From positions 8,742,001 through 8,806,000 of the forward strand of contig NZ_CP133771.1 of the NCBI RefSeq assembly GCF_031348265.1: a stretch of DNA of 64,000 nt, read 5' to 3'. Made by a program: the position numbers and the translations under genes. The DNA is from Streptomyces collinus. GTDB lineage: Bacteria; Actinomycetota; Actinomycetes; Streptomycetales; Streptomycetaceae. Under the pieces are notes generated by a model, which searched no databases, was not told the origin of the DNA, and saw only the letters and a list, made by a program, of their open reading frames with translations. Positions 48,925-57,929 of this stretch are shown here, in pieces. Numbering within the stretch: position 1 is the first letter of the stretch; each line of letters starts with the position of its first letter.

Positions 48925-51345
48925 ATGATGGAGCTCAGCGCAGGCCAAGACGATCCGTTCGCCCCGCACCTGGCTGCATCGGCGGTGCTCGACGACCGGG
49001 GAGTAGTGGTCGCATGGAACCAGCGGGCTCAGGAACTGCTCGGCCACCCGGACACCGCCGTGATCGGTCGTCCGGCGTTCGAGGTCCTTGTCGCTCCTCG
49101 TGATCGGCAGGCTGTCACTGAGGCCGTGGCGAGGTGCCGCAGTACCGGCGGCTGGGTCGGCGTGCTCGGATTGCGCCACCGTGACGGGCGGCTCGTGGAG
49201 CTGGGGGTCAGGGCTCACGAGCTGCCCCGCGATGGCCGGGTCCGCGAGTGGTTCCTTGCGGGGGCACTCGCGGGTGACGTCCTCGAATGGCAAAGGGACC
49301 ACGCGGTTCTCGACGGGCTGTACCGACAGTGCCCGATAGGCTTGGTCCTCCACGGTCCCGACCTGCGGATTCTCCGGGTCAACCGCGCCATCGAACGGTT
49401 CAGCGGCGTCCCCGCAGCGGACTTTCGGGGGCTCCCCACCGGGCGGATGCTCCTCCCCGACGACGCGCGCAAGGCCGTGGACCGGGTGCGCGAGGTGATG
49501 GAAACCGGAAGACCCCTGGTCTACTCCGAGCAGTTCGCTCGCCTGGAGCAGGATCCGGCACGCGAGCGGGTCGCGTTGGTGTCGGCCTTCCGGATGGACG
49601 ACCCCTCGGGCCGCGTCCTGGGTGTGGCCGAGATGATCGAGGACATCACCGAACGCCATCGGGCCCAGCGTCGGCTCGCACTTCTCGACCAGGTCGGCAG
49701 CCGTATCGGAACCACTCTCGACGTGGCCGAGACCGCCCGGGAACTCGCCGAGGTGATGGTGCCTCACCTCGCCGACCATGCGTCCGTGGACCTGCTTCAG
49801 CCGGTGACGCGCGGTGAGGAACCGACGCGCGCCCTTTCGGGGCCCGTGGTGCGACTGGGGAACTGCAGCGTCGGTGCACAGCAACCCGGCCCGCCTTACC
49901 CTCACGGCGAGCCCGTGGCGTTCGGGCCCGATACGCCGCAGGCCGGTTGCCTGGCCGAGGGACGGCCCGTCCTGGAGCCGGCTGTCCCGCCCGACTGGTT
50001 CTGGGCGGAAGACCGCCAGGGGGCTCACGCTCCGGATCCGGGCGCTCACTCCCTGATCGTCGTACCTCTTGCCGCGCGTGGCCTGGTGCTCGGTGTGATG
50101 ACCCTGTGGCGCTCGCGCCGCCCCGATGCCTTCGAGGCGGACGATCTCACCCTCGCTCAGGAACTCGCCGCGCGCGCCGCCGTCGCCATCGACAACGCCC
50201 GTCGCTTCACCCAGCAGCAGCAGACCGCCTTCGCCTTGCAGAGCAGCCTTCTGCCCCGGGCGGTTCCGGACCAGTCGGCCGTCGCGGTGGCCCTGCGGTA
50301 CCTGCCGGCCAGCGCCGGCCCTGGTCTGGGCGGCGACTGGTTCGACGTCATTCCCCTGTCCGGGGCCCGGGTCGCGCTCGTCGTCGGCGACGTGGTGGGT
50401 CGCGGCATCCATGCTGCCGCGACCATGGGCCGGCTGCGCACCGCCGTCCACACGCTCGCCAGCCTCGACCTGGAACCGGACGAGGTCCTCTCCCGCCTCG
50501 ACGACCTGGTCAACCTGCTGGCGGCCGAACAGGAAGCAGTCGGCGAACAGCCCGTGGGGGAGCAGGTCGTCGGCGCCACCTGCCTGTACGCCGTGTACGA
50601 CCCGGTCTCCGGACGCTGCTCCGTGGCCCGCGCGGGCCATCCACCGCCGGTGGTGACCGCACCGGATGGTCAGGTGGCCCTGCTCGACCTGCCCGCATGC
50701 CCACCCCTCGGTCTGGGCGGCCTGCCGTTCGAGGCCCGGGACATCGAACTGGCCGAGGGAAGTCTGCTGTGCCTCTACACCAACGGAATCATCGGCGAAC
50801 GCCACATGGATGCCGACGTCGGCCTGACGAGGCTGTGCGCAGCGCTCGCCCGCCCCGCAGGCGCTCTGGAACGCACATGCCAGGCGGTGGTCGACGCCCT
50901 TGTGCCCTCGCGCCCCAGCGACGACGTCGTACTGCTGATCGCCCGCACGCGCATGCTGCCGTCGGACAGCTTCGCCTCCTGGCATCTGCCGCCGGGGCCT
51001 GCCGGCGCAGCCCGGGCCAGGGCGTTGACCACGGCCAAGCTGGCCGAGTGGGGTCTGGAGCACCTGGCGTTCACCACCGAATTGATCGCCAGTGAACTGG
51101 TCACCAACGTCCACCGCTACGCCGGCGGTCCTGCGACCCTGCGGTTGATCCGCGAGCGGTGCCTGGTGTGCGAGGTCAGCGACACCAGCCATACCTCACC
51201 GCACCTGCGGCACGCCCGTACGACCGACGAGGGTGGGCGGGGCCTGTTCATCGTGGCCCAGCTGACCGAACGCTGGGGTACCCGCTACACCAGGGAGGGC
51301 AAGACCGTGTGGACCGAACAACCGCTGTCCGGCACGCCCGTCTGA
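48925..51345 (+). CDS. PAS-PAS-GAF-SpoIIE phosphatase with HATPase domain
   Basis: The 806-residue cytoplasmic protein has PAS domain 1 (AASAVLDDRGVVVAWNQRAQ, about residues 17-120) and PAS 2 (LYRQCPIGLVLHGPDLRILR, about 133-240, ending with the AEMIEDITERHRAQ linker). GAF follows (about 255-415, IVVPLAARGLVLGVMTLWRS), then SpoIIE/PP2C (about 440-650, with GGDWFDVIPL, VVGDVVGRGIHAAATMGRLR and ARAGHPPPVV). The C-terminal HATPase_c_2 resembles anti-sigma RsbW (about 680-800; ELIASELVTNVHRYAGG). The combination is common in Streptomyces and would link signals to an anti-anti-sigma factor. I chose ATG 48925 because GGTGGAG lies 6 bases upstream. No partner is adjacent. Confidence 0.92.
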   Translation: MMELSAGQDDPFAPHLAASAVLDDRGVVVAWNQRAQELLGHPDTAVIGRPAFEVLVAPRDRQAVTEAVARCRSTGGWVGVLGLRHRDGRLVELGVRAHELPRDGRVREWFLAGALAGDVLEWQRDHAVLDGLYRQCPIGLVLHGPDLRILRVNRAIERFSGVPAADFRGLPTGRMLLPDDARKAVDRVREVMETGRPLVYSEQFARLEQDPARERVALVSAFRMDDPSGRVLGVAEMIEDITERHRAQRRLALLDQVGSRIGTTLDVAETARELAEVMVPHLADHASVDLLQPVTRGEEPTRALSGPVVRLGNCSVGAQQPGPPYPHGEPVAFGPDTPQAGCLAEGRPVLEPAVPPDWFWAEDRQGAHAPDPGAHSLIVVPLAARGLVLGVMTLWRSRRPDAFEADDLTLAQELAARAAVAIDNARRFTQQQQTAFALQSSLLPRAVPDQSAVAVALRYLPASAGPGLGGDWFDVIPLSGARVALVVGDVVGRGIHAAATMGRLRTAVHTLASLDLEPDEVLSRLDDLVNLLAAEQEAVGEQPVGEQVVGATCLYAVYDPVSGRCSVARAGHPPPVVTAPDGQVALLDLPACPPLGLGGLPFEARDIELAEGSLLCLYTNGIIGERHMDADVGLTRLCAALARPAGALERTCQAVVDALVPSRPSDDVVLLIARTRMLPSDSFASWHLPPGPAGAARARALTTAKLAEWGLEHLAFTTELIASELVTNVHRYAGGPATLRLIRERCLVCEVSDTSHTSPHLRHARTTDEGGRGLFIVAQLTERWGTRYTREGKTVWTEQPLSGTPV

Positions 51346-51400
51346 CGTCTTCGCGGCCGGCGTGGGAGGCCCCCTGGGGTCGGCCCCCCCCGCGTCGTGG

Positions 51401-53017
51401 TTACTCGGCTGCCGCGAGCAGCCGTGCCTCGCCCTCCTCGTACAGGCGCCGGTGCTCACGGCTGTCGGCGGCGCGACGCCGGTGGTCGAGGCGGCTGCCC
51501 AGCCAGCCCGCGAGGTAGCCGAACGGAATGGAGACCAGTCCGGTGGTCTGCATGGGGAACAGGTCGAAGTCGGCATGCGGGAAGACGGCGGACGGCGTGC
51601 CCGAGACGGCCTTTGAGAAGACCATGAGCAGCAGGGCGCTGGCCACGCCGCCGTAGAGGGTGGCGAGCAGGCCGGTGCGCGTGAACCCTCGCCAGAACAG
51701 GGAGTAGGTGAGCGCGGGCGCCACCGCCGACGCTCCTATGCAGACGGCCAGAGTGGTCAGCACGCCGACGTCCCAGTTCTGCACCGTGGTGGCGAGCCCG
51801 ATGGCGACGATCCCCACGACCACGCTCGTCCACGCCGCCACCGTCATCTCGGTACGCGGCTCGGCCCGCCCTCGCCGCACCGCATGGGCGAACAGGTCGT
51901 GGGCGAGTGACGAGGCCGCTGCCAGGGTCATCCCCGCGACCGACGACAGCAGGGTGATGAACACCATGCCCGCCACGGCCGAGTAGAGCATCGTCGCGCC
52001 TGCGGAGCCGGGGGCCCCGCCGAGCACCTGGGACAGCATGAGCAGCGACGTTCTGCCGTGAGGATCGGCCGCGGTGATGTGCTGCGATCCCAGCAGGGCC
52101 GCCGCGCCCGTACCCATGATGATCACGAGCAGGCAGAACGTGGTGACCGTGCCCACCGCCCATGACATGGAGCGACGCACGGCCGGTACGCCCTGAGCGG
52201 AGTACAGGCGCATCGTGATGTGGGGCAGGCAGGCCACCCCGAGGATGATGGTGATCTGGAAACTGAGGAAGTCCAGCCGGCCACCGGCCGAAGTGCCTAG
52301 CTGCAGGCCCTGGTGGAGGTAGGCGGGCCCCGCGCCGCTGCCGTGTTGGGCGGCTCTGAGGATGGCGCCGGGGCTCCAGTCGAAGCGGTTCAATACGAGA
52401 GCGGCGACGACGATGCTGGTGCCGAGGAGGAGCACGATCTTGATCATCTGGATGAGCGCGGTGCCCCTCATGCCGCCGATCGCCGCATAAATGATCATCA
52501 GAGTGCCGACGATGACGATGGATGCCGTCCTGGCGCCCGCAGCGTGCGGGATGTTCAGGATGAAGGTGAGCAGCGATCCGGCTCCCGAGAGCTGGACGAC
52601 CAGGAAGGGCAGGGTCGCCGAGAGCGTCACCAGGCAGGCCGCGATACGCACGGCCCGCCCGGGCATGTTGCGGGCCAGGACGTCGCCCATGGTGAACCTG
52701 CCGGCGTTGCGCAGGGGTTCCGCCAGCAGGAACATCAGCAGCACCAGGGACAGGGCGGTACTGACCGCGAGGACATAGCCGTCGTACCCGGTGAGCGCAA
52801 TGATGCCGGTCGTGCTCAGCACCGTGGCCGCGGAGATGTAGTCGCCCGCGATCGCCAGGCCGTTCTTGAGCGGGGTGAGCGACAGGTAGCCGGTGTAGAA
52901 GTTCGCCAGGTCGTCGCGGTCCGGTCCTGCCATCACACACATCAACAGCGTGACGGTGACCAGCGTTGTGAACAGAACCAGGACGATGGCCTGCGTCCCG
53001 GAACCGGAGGTGGTCAT
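51401..53017 (-). CDS. Sodium/solute symporter, acetate (ActP)-like
   Basis: The 538-residue protein has about 13 helices of the SSSF fold: YTGYLSLTPLKNGLAIAGDY then ISAATVLSTTGIIALTGYDG, VLLMFLLAEPLRNAGRFTMG then DVLARNMPGRAVRIAACL, and LGVACLPHITMRLYSAQGV. These stretches are the hallmark of ActP/MctC-type monocarboxylate (acetate, pyruvate, propionate) symporters. ATG 53017 overlaps the stop of the upstream small membrane protein. Its C-terminal cytoplasmic tail is basic. Like ActP-YjcH, it is paired with a small DUF485-like partner. Confidence 0.93.
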   Translation of the reverse strand: MTTSGSGTQAIVLVLFTTLVTVTLLMCVMAGPDRDDLANFYTGYLSLTPLKNGLAIAGDYISAATVLSTTGIIALTGYDGYVLAVSTALSLVLLMFLLAEPLRNAGRFTMGDVLARNMPGRAVRIAACLVTLSATLPFLVVQLSGAGSLLTFILNIPHAAGARTASIVIVGTLMIIYAAIGGMRGTALIQMIKIVLLLGTSIVVAALVLNRFDWSPGAILRAAQHGSGAGPAYLHQGLQLGTSAGGRLDFLSFQITIILGVACLPHITMRLYSAQGVPAVRRSMSWAVGTVTTFCLLVIIMGTGAAALLGSQHITAADPHGRTSLLMLSQVLGGAPGSAGATMLYSAVAGMVFITLLSSVAGMTLAAASSLAHDLFAHAVRRGRAEPRTEMTVAAWTSVVVGIVAIGLATTVQNWDVGVLTTLAVCIGASAVAPALTYSLFWRGFTRTGLLATLYGGVASALLLMVFSKAVSGTPSAVFPHADFDLFPMQTTGLVSIPFGYLAGWLGSRLDHRRRAADSREHRRLYEEGEARLLAAAE

Positions 53018-53526
53018 CTCGCCGCCCCCGTGTTCCGGCCGACGGGGACCGCCCGCTCCCTGACGGCGCGGGCCAGCGGATCCACCGAACGTTGTGCGCT
53101 GCGTCCGTACCAGGAGACGGCCGCGAAGGTGACGACGAGTTGGAGGACTCCCAAGGCCATGCCCAGACTCAGTTCTCCGGTGATCTTGGAACCCATCAGG
53201 TCGGGCGCGTAGCAGGACAGCACGACGTACACCACGAAGGAGCCGAGCGCGGTGAGCGTGGAGATCCGCCGGAGCAGGCGGTAGGCCGAGCGGAGGGCGC
53301 TGAGGCCGTCGTCGTGCCGATGAGTCTCGTGCGCGTGGGCGGCGTCCCAGGGGGCGTGCCACCCGTACGAGTCGTACAGCGGGGAGTCGTGGCCGTACGA
53401 CACCGGCCACGAACCTTGCCCCCCGTACGTCTCGTGTCCGGAGGGGATCCCAGGGGGTTCGGGCTGCGGCGGCGGCCATCCCGCAGGTGCTGATGGTGGG
53501 TACCGGTTCTCGTCGGCGTACGTCAT
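53014..53526 (-). CDS. DUF485-like partner of the symporter
   Basis: In this 170-residue protein the C-terminal 95 residues carry two membrane helices (ISTLTALGSFVVYVVLSCYA and LGMALGVLQLVVTFAAVSWY) with the DUF485 pattern LRSAYRLLRRIS before and YGRSAQRSVDPLARAVRE after. DUF485 proteins accompany ActP-type symporters, as YjcH does in E. coli. The first 70 residues are unusual: Pro-, Tyr-, Gly- and His-rich (YPPSAPAGWPPPQPEPPG; WHAPWDAAHAHETHRHDD), a disordered extension. Its stop overlaps the symporter's ATG, so the two are translated together. Confidence 0.87.
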   Translation of the reverse strand: MTYADENRYPPSAPAGWPPPQPEPPGIPSGHETYGGQGSWPVSYGHDSPLYDSYGWHAPWDAAHAHETHRHDDGLSALRSAYRLLRRISTLTALGSFVVYVVLSCYAPDLMGSKITGELSLGMALGVLQLVVTFAAVSWYGRSAQRSVDPLARAVRERAVPVGRNTGAAR

Positions 53527-53794
53527 CGCCTGGCCTTCCACTACGGTTCGGATCCGTGCGGTGAACAGAGGAGAGTGCTTCAGGCGGCGCACCATACCGA
53601 CTGGTTGGGATGTCCGTAAGTCTGCCGTGGGTCACGTTTCGGGATTGATGTGGTTTCTGGACGGAGATCGGCCGACGGGCCAGGCCCGGGCCTACCCGCC
53701 GCGGGCGCCACCAGGGGGCGTGCCCTCGAACCGCAGGCCTCGCGTGCGTCGGCCCTGCGAGTGTGGCTCCTCTCGCATGCTTCGCTCGTCGGCG

Positions 53795-53828
53795 TGTGAT
53801 TCATCACAGCTAGTTATGTTGTGCACAA
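53795..53828. promoter_or_regulatory. Two palindromes upstream of the catalase-family gene
   Basis: TGTGAT-TC-ATCACA at 53795-53808 and TTGTGCACAA at 53819-53828, in AT-rich sequence 54-87 bases before the start codon. They are likely operator and core promoter surroundings of the catalase-family gene. The remainder of the 53527-53881 gap shows no gene. Confidence 0.5.
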
Positions 53829-53881
53829 TTTAATTGCTGGCTAGCTTCTGAGGTCAACGACTCATCACGGGAGGCAGCACC

Positions 53882-54994
53882 ATGGATCCTGTCCACTATG
53901 AGGATTACCGTCCCGCTGAACGACCGACCTATCAGCAGGAGTTGGACGCAGTGGTCGCACAGGTGGCGCAGCGCACCGGCGCCTCGGTCGAGCGCGAGGC
54001 CGTCGGTCGCGCCGTCCGCACCGCCCACGGGAAGACGTACGGCCTTCTCAGGGCAACGGTTACCGTCGGTGACAACCCGGGCTTCCACGGACAGGGCATC
54101 TTCGCCCGGCCCGCCGAGTACGACGCCGTCGTCCGCTACTCCAACGGCCTGGGCCACCAGCGTCCCGACCACCAGCTGGGCGCGGCATGTGGGATGGGCG
54201 TCAAGATGTTCGGTGTCCCCGGCCCCACACTGCTGGCAGACGAACCGGACACCGGTACCTTCGACCTCAACCTGATCAACAATGAGGTCTTCTTCGCGAA
54301 CACCGCCTACGACTACATGGTCATCGAGGAGTTGTTCGCGGAACTGCCCGAGGGCCTGGCCAACCCCTCCCGCCGCAAGACCTGGATGGCGGAGTTCCTG
54401 ACCCGCCGGGGTGCGCTCACCGATCCCGACGGCTGGCTGTGGGACGAGCTGTTCGCCATGCTCTCGTTCACGACCGTCCCGCGCAGGAACCTCTTGTCGT
54501 ACACCTACAACAGCATGGGTGCCTTCCGGTACGGCGATCACATCGCCAAGATCCGCACCGTGCCGACGGCAGAGTCCCTGGCTGCGCTGACGCACCAGAT
54601 CGTGGACGTGCACGCGGACAACGAGGCGTTCCGCCGCACCCTGGTTGCCGAGGCCGCTGAGCGCGACCACTCGTTCGAACTCCAGGTGCAGCTCAACACC
54701 GATCTGGCTCGCATGCCGGTGGACAACACCTCCGTGAAGTGGCCCGAAGAGTTGTCCCCTTGGGTGACCGTCGCCCGTGTGGACCTCCCGCGTCAGGACA
54801 TCGGCGGGGACGACAACCTGGCGGCCGCCGACGCCACGTCGATCACACCGTGGCGCTCACGAGAGGAGCACCGGCCCATCGGCGAGATCCAGCGGGTGCG
54901 GCAGGAGGTGTACCGGCGCTCGTCCATCGAGCGGCACCGCATCAATGGACAGCAGCGGAGCGAACCGGTCAGCAGCGCACAACTGCTCGGCTGA
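53882..54994 (+). CDS. Catalase-family (heme) protein
   Basis: The 370-residue protein belongs to the small catalase-related group, not to classical catalases. It has an N-terminal alpha-helical lead (YQQELDAVVAQVAQRTGASV), a beta-barrel with HGQGIFARPAEYDAVVRYSN and MGVKMFGVPGPTLLADEPD, and a heme-side region LLSYTYNSMGAFRYGDHIAK (about residues 204-223) where the Tyr would ligate heme. The C-terminal wrapping arm seen in true catalases is missing. Such proteins are catalases, peroxidases or fatty-acid-hydroperoxide lyases; the choice cannot be made here. GGGAGG lies about 7 bases before ATG 53882. It is monocistronic with palindromes upstream and a hairpin downstream. Confidence 0.87.
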   Translation: MDPVHYEDYRPAERPTYQQELDAVVAQVAQRTGASVEREAVGRAVRTAHGKTYGLLRATVTVGDNPGFHGQGIFARPAEYDAVVRYSNGLGHQRPDHQLGAACGMGVKMFGVPGPTLLADEPDTGTFDLNLINNEVFFANTAYDYMVIEELFAELPEGLANPSRRKTWMAEFLTRRGALTDPDGWLWDELFAMLSFTTVPRRNLLSYTYNSMGAFRYGDHIAKIRTVPTAESLAALTHQIVDVHADNEAFRRTLVAEAAERDHSFELQVQLNTDLARMPVDNTSVKWPEELSPWVTVARVDLPRQDIGGDDNLAAADATSITPWRSREEHRPIGEIQRVRQEVYRRSSIERHRINGQQRSEPVSSAQLLG

Positions 54995-55018
54995 GCCGCG
55001 TCCCCCGGACTGCGGAAT

Positions 55019-55045
55019 CCTCGCCGTCGGTTGCGGGCGGCGAGG
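55019..55045 (+). terminator. Terminator hairpin after the catalase-family gene
   Basis: CCTCGCCG and CGGCGAGG, 8-bp perfect arms with an 11-base loop, 25 bases after the stop codon. There is no T-tract. Confidence 0.55.
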
Positions 55046-55320
55046 GGCAGTGGTTGACGAGTTCGATGGTGGCGTCCGAGCCCACGGCCTCCACCACGGC
55101 CTCCGGTCCGCGTCCGCCGGTCATTTCCCGTATGGCGGAGCGTGCGCCGTCGCCCTCGACCGACTCGACACCCAGGGTGGCGGCGAGGGCGGGGCGCTCC
55201 GCGACCAGGCCCGTGCCCAGCACCCGCACGGCGCCCCTCGCGCAGGCGGGCCGGGCGGCCATGGCGCCGGCCGGCCCGAGGCCCGATGACCAGGACGGTC
55301 TCACCGGGGCTACCCGGGTC
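55035..55320 (-). pseudogene. Remnant of a zinc-type alcohol dehydrogenase
   Basis: The minus strand reads SPGETVLVIGPRAG in one frame, then ARGAVRVLGTGLVAERPALA, ATLGVESVEGDGARSAIREM and GRGPEAVVEAVGSDATIELV in another. This is the Rossmann half of an MDR alcohol dehydrogenase. The N-terminal catalytic domain and the C-terminus are gone and the glycine motif is frameshifted. Confidence 0.7.
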
Positions 55321-55339
55321 ATGACATCTCACCGTAGAA

Positions 55340-55925
55340 GGGCGGGCAACTGTCACCACGAGGCGAGGCTTCGAGCAGGCCCGGTAGTACGCAGGACCCT
55401 CGTGCCACGACACCACCTCACTCGTGTCGGCCTCCGCGACCGTATGCAGCTTCGTCCAGGGCCTATCCGCCAGCGCCTGGCGCAGTACCGCCCGCCCGTG
55501 GTGCGGATCCTGGCAGGCAACCGCCAACGACAGCGTCCGCAGCGTCGCCGGCCTTCCCACGCCCTGATGCCGCAGCAGATTGGCATGCAGCATCGGAATG
55601 GCCCGCACCAACTGCAGCCCGAATCGAGCTGCCTTGCGGCTCCCAGGCGAGAACCACCACAGCAACTGCTCTCAATCCGCCGCCCGCAGCCCCGCGCCGG
55701 CGTCAGCACCCCGCGTGCCACCAGCGCCCCGGCCGGAGTCTGCCGCGCCGCGCTGCCGCCAGCTCGGCGGACTGCGGCCGCAGCCGGACAAGCTCCGCAT
55801 GGATGCGGACCACGGCCGCATCCAGATGGACCACCACATGCGTGGCGTACTCCAGGATCAGCTGCTTCAGCTCACCCGTCGCCCTCAGACCCAAATTGAA
55901 CCGATCGGCCGGCTGAGCCAGCATG
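55340..55925 (-). pseudogene. Degenerate gene of unknown family
   Basis: Starting at ATG 55925 the minus strand reads MLAQPADRFNLGLRATGELK and LILEYATHVVVHLDAAVVRI. After frameshifts a coherent stretch resumes: GLQLVRAIPMLHANLLRHQG, LRTLSLAVACQDPHHGRAVL and WTKLHTVAEADTSEVVSWHE. The pieces have real protein character but do not join in one frame. It begins 12 bases after the end of another decayed gene, suggesting a former two-gene operon. I cannot name either. Confidence 0.45.
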
Positions 55926-55936
55926 TCCGCCCGGCC

Positions 55937-56680
55937 TATGCCCCGTCGAGATAGTCGTGCTCGACGAACACCTGCCCCGCCAGCTCCGACAGAGCAGCCT
56001 CGTACGACTGATCGCCGTGCATGGCGGCCAGCGCCTGCTGGCCTGGACAGCCCGTCCATGGGGATCTCCCGCGGCACGAGACCATCGCTGGCCGGCTGTG
56101 TCCACAGGCGCTGCATCTGCCGCCCCCGCGGCGTCGCGCTGTAACGCCAGCGGGCCCCGTTCAGCTCGTGCCACCGCTCGACTGCCGAGTCCGGCCGGCC
56201 TGAGACGGCGAGGAAGGTGTCGCTGAGCACATGCAGCCGCGCGGTCACCGTAGCAAGAGGCAGTTCCGTCCCTTCTGCGGGAGCGCCGCACAAGCCTCCG
56301 CCGGGGGCAGATGGTCGACCGACTGCTCGAGCACCTCCATGATCGCCAGGTACTGCCCGCGCAGCGGACTGAGCACATAGCCCACCACCCGACAGGCAGC
56401 CCTGCAATGAAGTCTGAAAGAGCGGATCCTCGGGGCGGCGTCTCCCCTTGCAGGAACCGCTAAACCGCTGGTCGTGGCTGGCGACGAGACGACGCAGGTC
56501 TGCCTCGGTTCATCACCACTGAGCTCAAGGGTGACCTGATGCGGCTCACCCGTCATGCGCAACAGTCTGGCGAGGGCGTCGAACCCGCAGGCGTACTCGT
56601 CGGGCATCTCCCTGGAGGTCGTACATGTAGCAGTCGTGATCGAAGAGGATCACGGGGCCTATCGGTGTAGTCACTCGTGG
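55937..56680 (-). pseudogene. Degenerate gene of unknown family, multiply frameshifted
   Basis: Three frames give an ordered protein: TTPIGPVILFDHDCYMYDLQ; then MPDEYACGFDALARLLRMTG and EPHQVTLELSGDEPRQT, and LRGQYLAIMEVLEQSVDHLP; then TARLHVLSDTFLAVSGRPDS and AVERWHELNGARWRYSATPR; then GQQALAAMHGDQSYEAALSE and LAGQVFVEHDYLDGA before TAG. At least three frameshifts interrupt about 240 codons. The intact ancestor would be a cytoplasmic protein. I do not recognise it. Confidence 0.5.
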
Positions 56681-56904
56681 AGTATGGCGCAACCTGCACG
56701 TCAGATACGTGCCACAGCAATCCTGAGTCCTACGTTTACGCGCCAAACGAGATGACGTCTAAAGGGATGCAGGAGAGAAAAAGTCTGCTCGACCACTAGC
56801 GGAGCTTTGCCGAGGTCCTTGATGTTCGGGGCACCCTTGCGGGCATGATCGGGCGGCGGCACCGTTATCCAGCTGGGCCCAAGTCCGCTTCCCGGGGACG
56901 AACC

Positions 56905-56930
56905 GAGGCCCGGCCAAGGGGCCGGGCCTC
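56905..56930 (-). terminator. Terminator hairpin of the GntR gene
   Basis: GAGGCCCGGCC, loop AAGG, GGCCGGGCCTC: a perfect 11-bp stem 15 bases beyond the GntR stop codon (minus strand). Confidence 0.82.
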
Positions 56931-56945
56931 AACAACTGTTCAGGT

Positions 56946-57656
56946 TCAGCGGCGGACACCCAAGGTGCGCTTCGGGCGCGGCTCGACGGGTTCGTCCCGC
57001 GCCTGGGCCCACAGCGAACGCACATGGCCGAGGTGACGGCTCATGCACGCCTCCGCCGACGCCGCATCGCCCGCCACCATCAGGTCGAGCAGCTCCAGGT
57101 GCTCCTCGGCGGAGGCCACCAGCATGCCGCGCTCGTCCAGGCCGGTTAGCCCGTACAGGCGGGAGCGCTTGCGCAGGTCGCCGACGGTCTCGACCAGCCG
57201 GTCGTTCCCGGCGAGGCCGAGCAGGGAGAGGTGGAAGCGCCGGTCGGCCTCCAGGTACCCGATCAGGTCGTGTTCGCGCGCCCGGGTCACGATCTCCTCT
57301 GCGACGGGGCGCAGTCGCTCCAGCGCCTCGCTCGGGGCGGTACGGGTCACCCGGCCGATGGTCGGCACCTCGATCAGGGCGCGCAGTTCGGTGTACTGGT
57401 CCAGGTCCCGTTCGCTCACCTCGGTGATCCGGAAGCCCTTGTTGCGGACCGGTTCGACCAGCCCCTCGCGGGCGAGGTCCAGCATCGCCTCGCGCACCGG
57501 TGTGGCGGAGATGCCGAAATCCGCCGCGAGGCCGGGCGCCGAGTAGACCTGACCGGAGCGCAGTTCACCTGCGATCAGGGCCGCACGCAACGCGTGGGCG
57601 ACCTGGTCGCGCAGCCGCTCCTGCGCCGTGATCAGATTGCGCTTCAGGGCGCCCAT
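56946..57656 (-). CDS. GntR-family regulator, FCD subfamily
   Basis: The 236-residue protein has an N-terminal winged helix with VAHALRAALIAGELRSGQVY then SAPGLAADFGISATPVREAM and the wing LVEPVRNKGFRITEV (about residues 17-85). A C-terminal FCD helical domain follows (about 95-215), with metal/ligand residues in LEADRRFHLSLLGLAGNDRL and the later EEHLELLDLMVAGD. FCD regulators sense organic or amino acids. GTACAATGTCAC in its own promoter region recurs nearly intact in the collagenase promoter, so it probably represses itself and the collagenase. ATG 57656 is used. Confidence 0.92.
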   Translation of the reverse strand: MGALKRNLITAQERLRDQVAHALRAALIAGELRSGQVYSAPGLAADFGISATPVREAMLDLAREGLVEPVRNKGFRITEVSERDLDQYTELRALIEVPTIGRVTRTAPSEALERLRPVAEEIVTRAREHDLIGYLEADRRFHLSLLGLAGNDRLVETVGDLRKRSRLYGLTGLDERGMLVASAEEHLELLDLMVAGDAASAEACMSRHLGHVRSLWAQARDEPVEPRPKRTLGVRR

Positions 57657-57689
57657 GGCCGTGCCTCCGAGAATCCGCGGAGGTCAAGC

Positions 57690-57701
57690 GTACAATGTCA
57701 C
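57690..57701. promoter_or_regulatory. Operator-like site upstream of the GntR gene
   Basis: GTACAATGTCAC, 34 bases before the GntR start. It matches GTGCAATATCAC, the complement of the collagenase site at 60400-60411, at 10 of 12 positions. Confidence 0.55.
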
Positions 57702-57929
57702 GTTGCGCAACTTCCCCCGGTCCGGCGATGGGCCGGGCGGGTGAGCCCGGCCGACGGCCGGGGCCGGTCACGGCAGGAAGCCGTGCGCCAGCTCGTCGTC
57801 CGGATCGAGGACGAAGCGGTGCTCCCCCCCGTCCGGTACGCGCTCCTCTCTCCCGCCCCGGCCGGGCTCGGGCTCGCCGTGGACGGTGCCGGACTGCCCT
57901 GCCAAGGGGCGGGGACTTCCCAGGTGGCC

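Noticed and set aside
48862..51192. 776-codon minus-strand frame opposite the SpoIIE-type gene
   Set aside because: Shadow frame; the plus strand encodes five recognisable domains in order.
57720..57929. Possible gene end between collagenase and GntR genes (minus strand, ending EHRFVLDPDDELAHGFLP)
   Set aside because: Protein-like last 18 residues but no start, ribosome site or family; too short to annotate.
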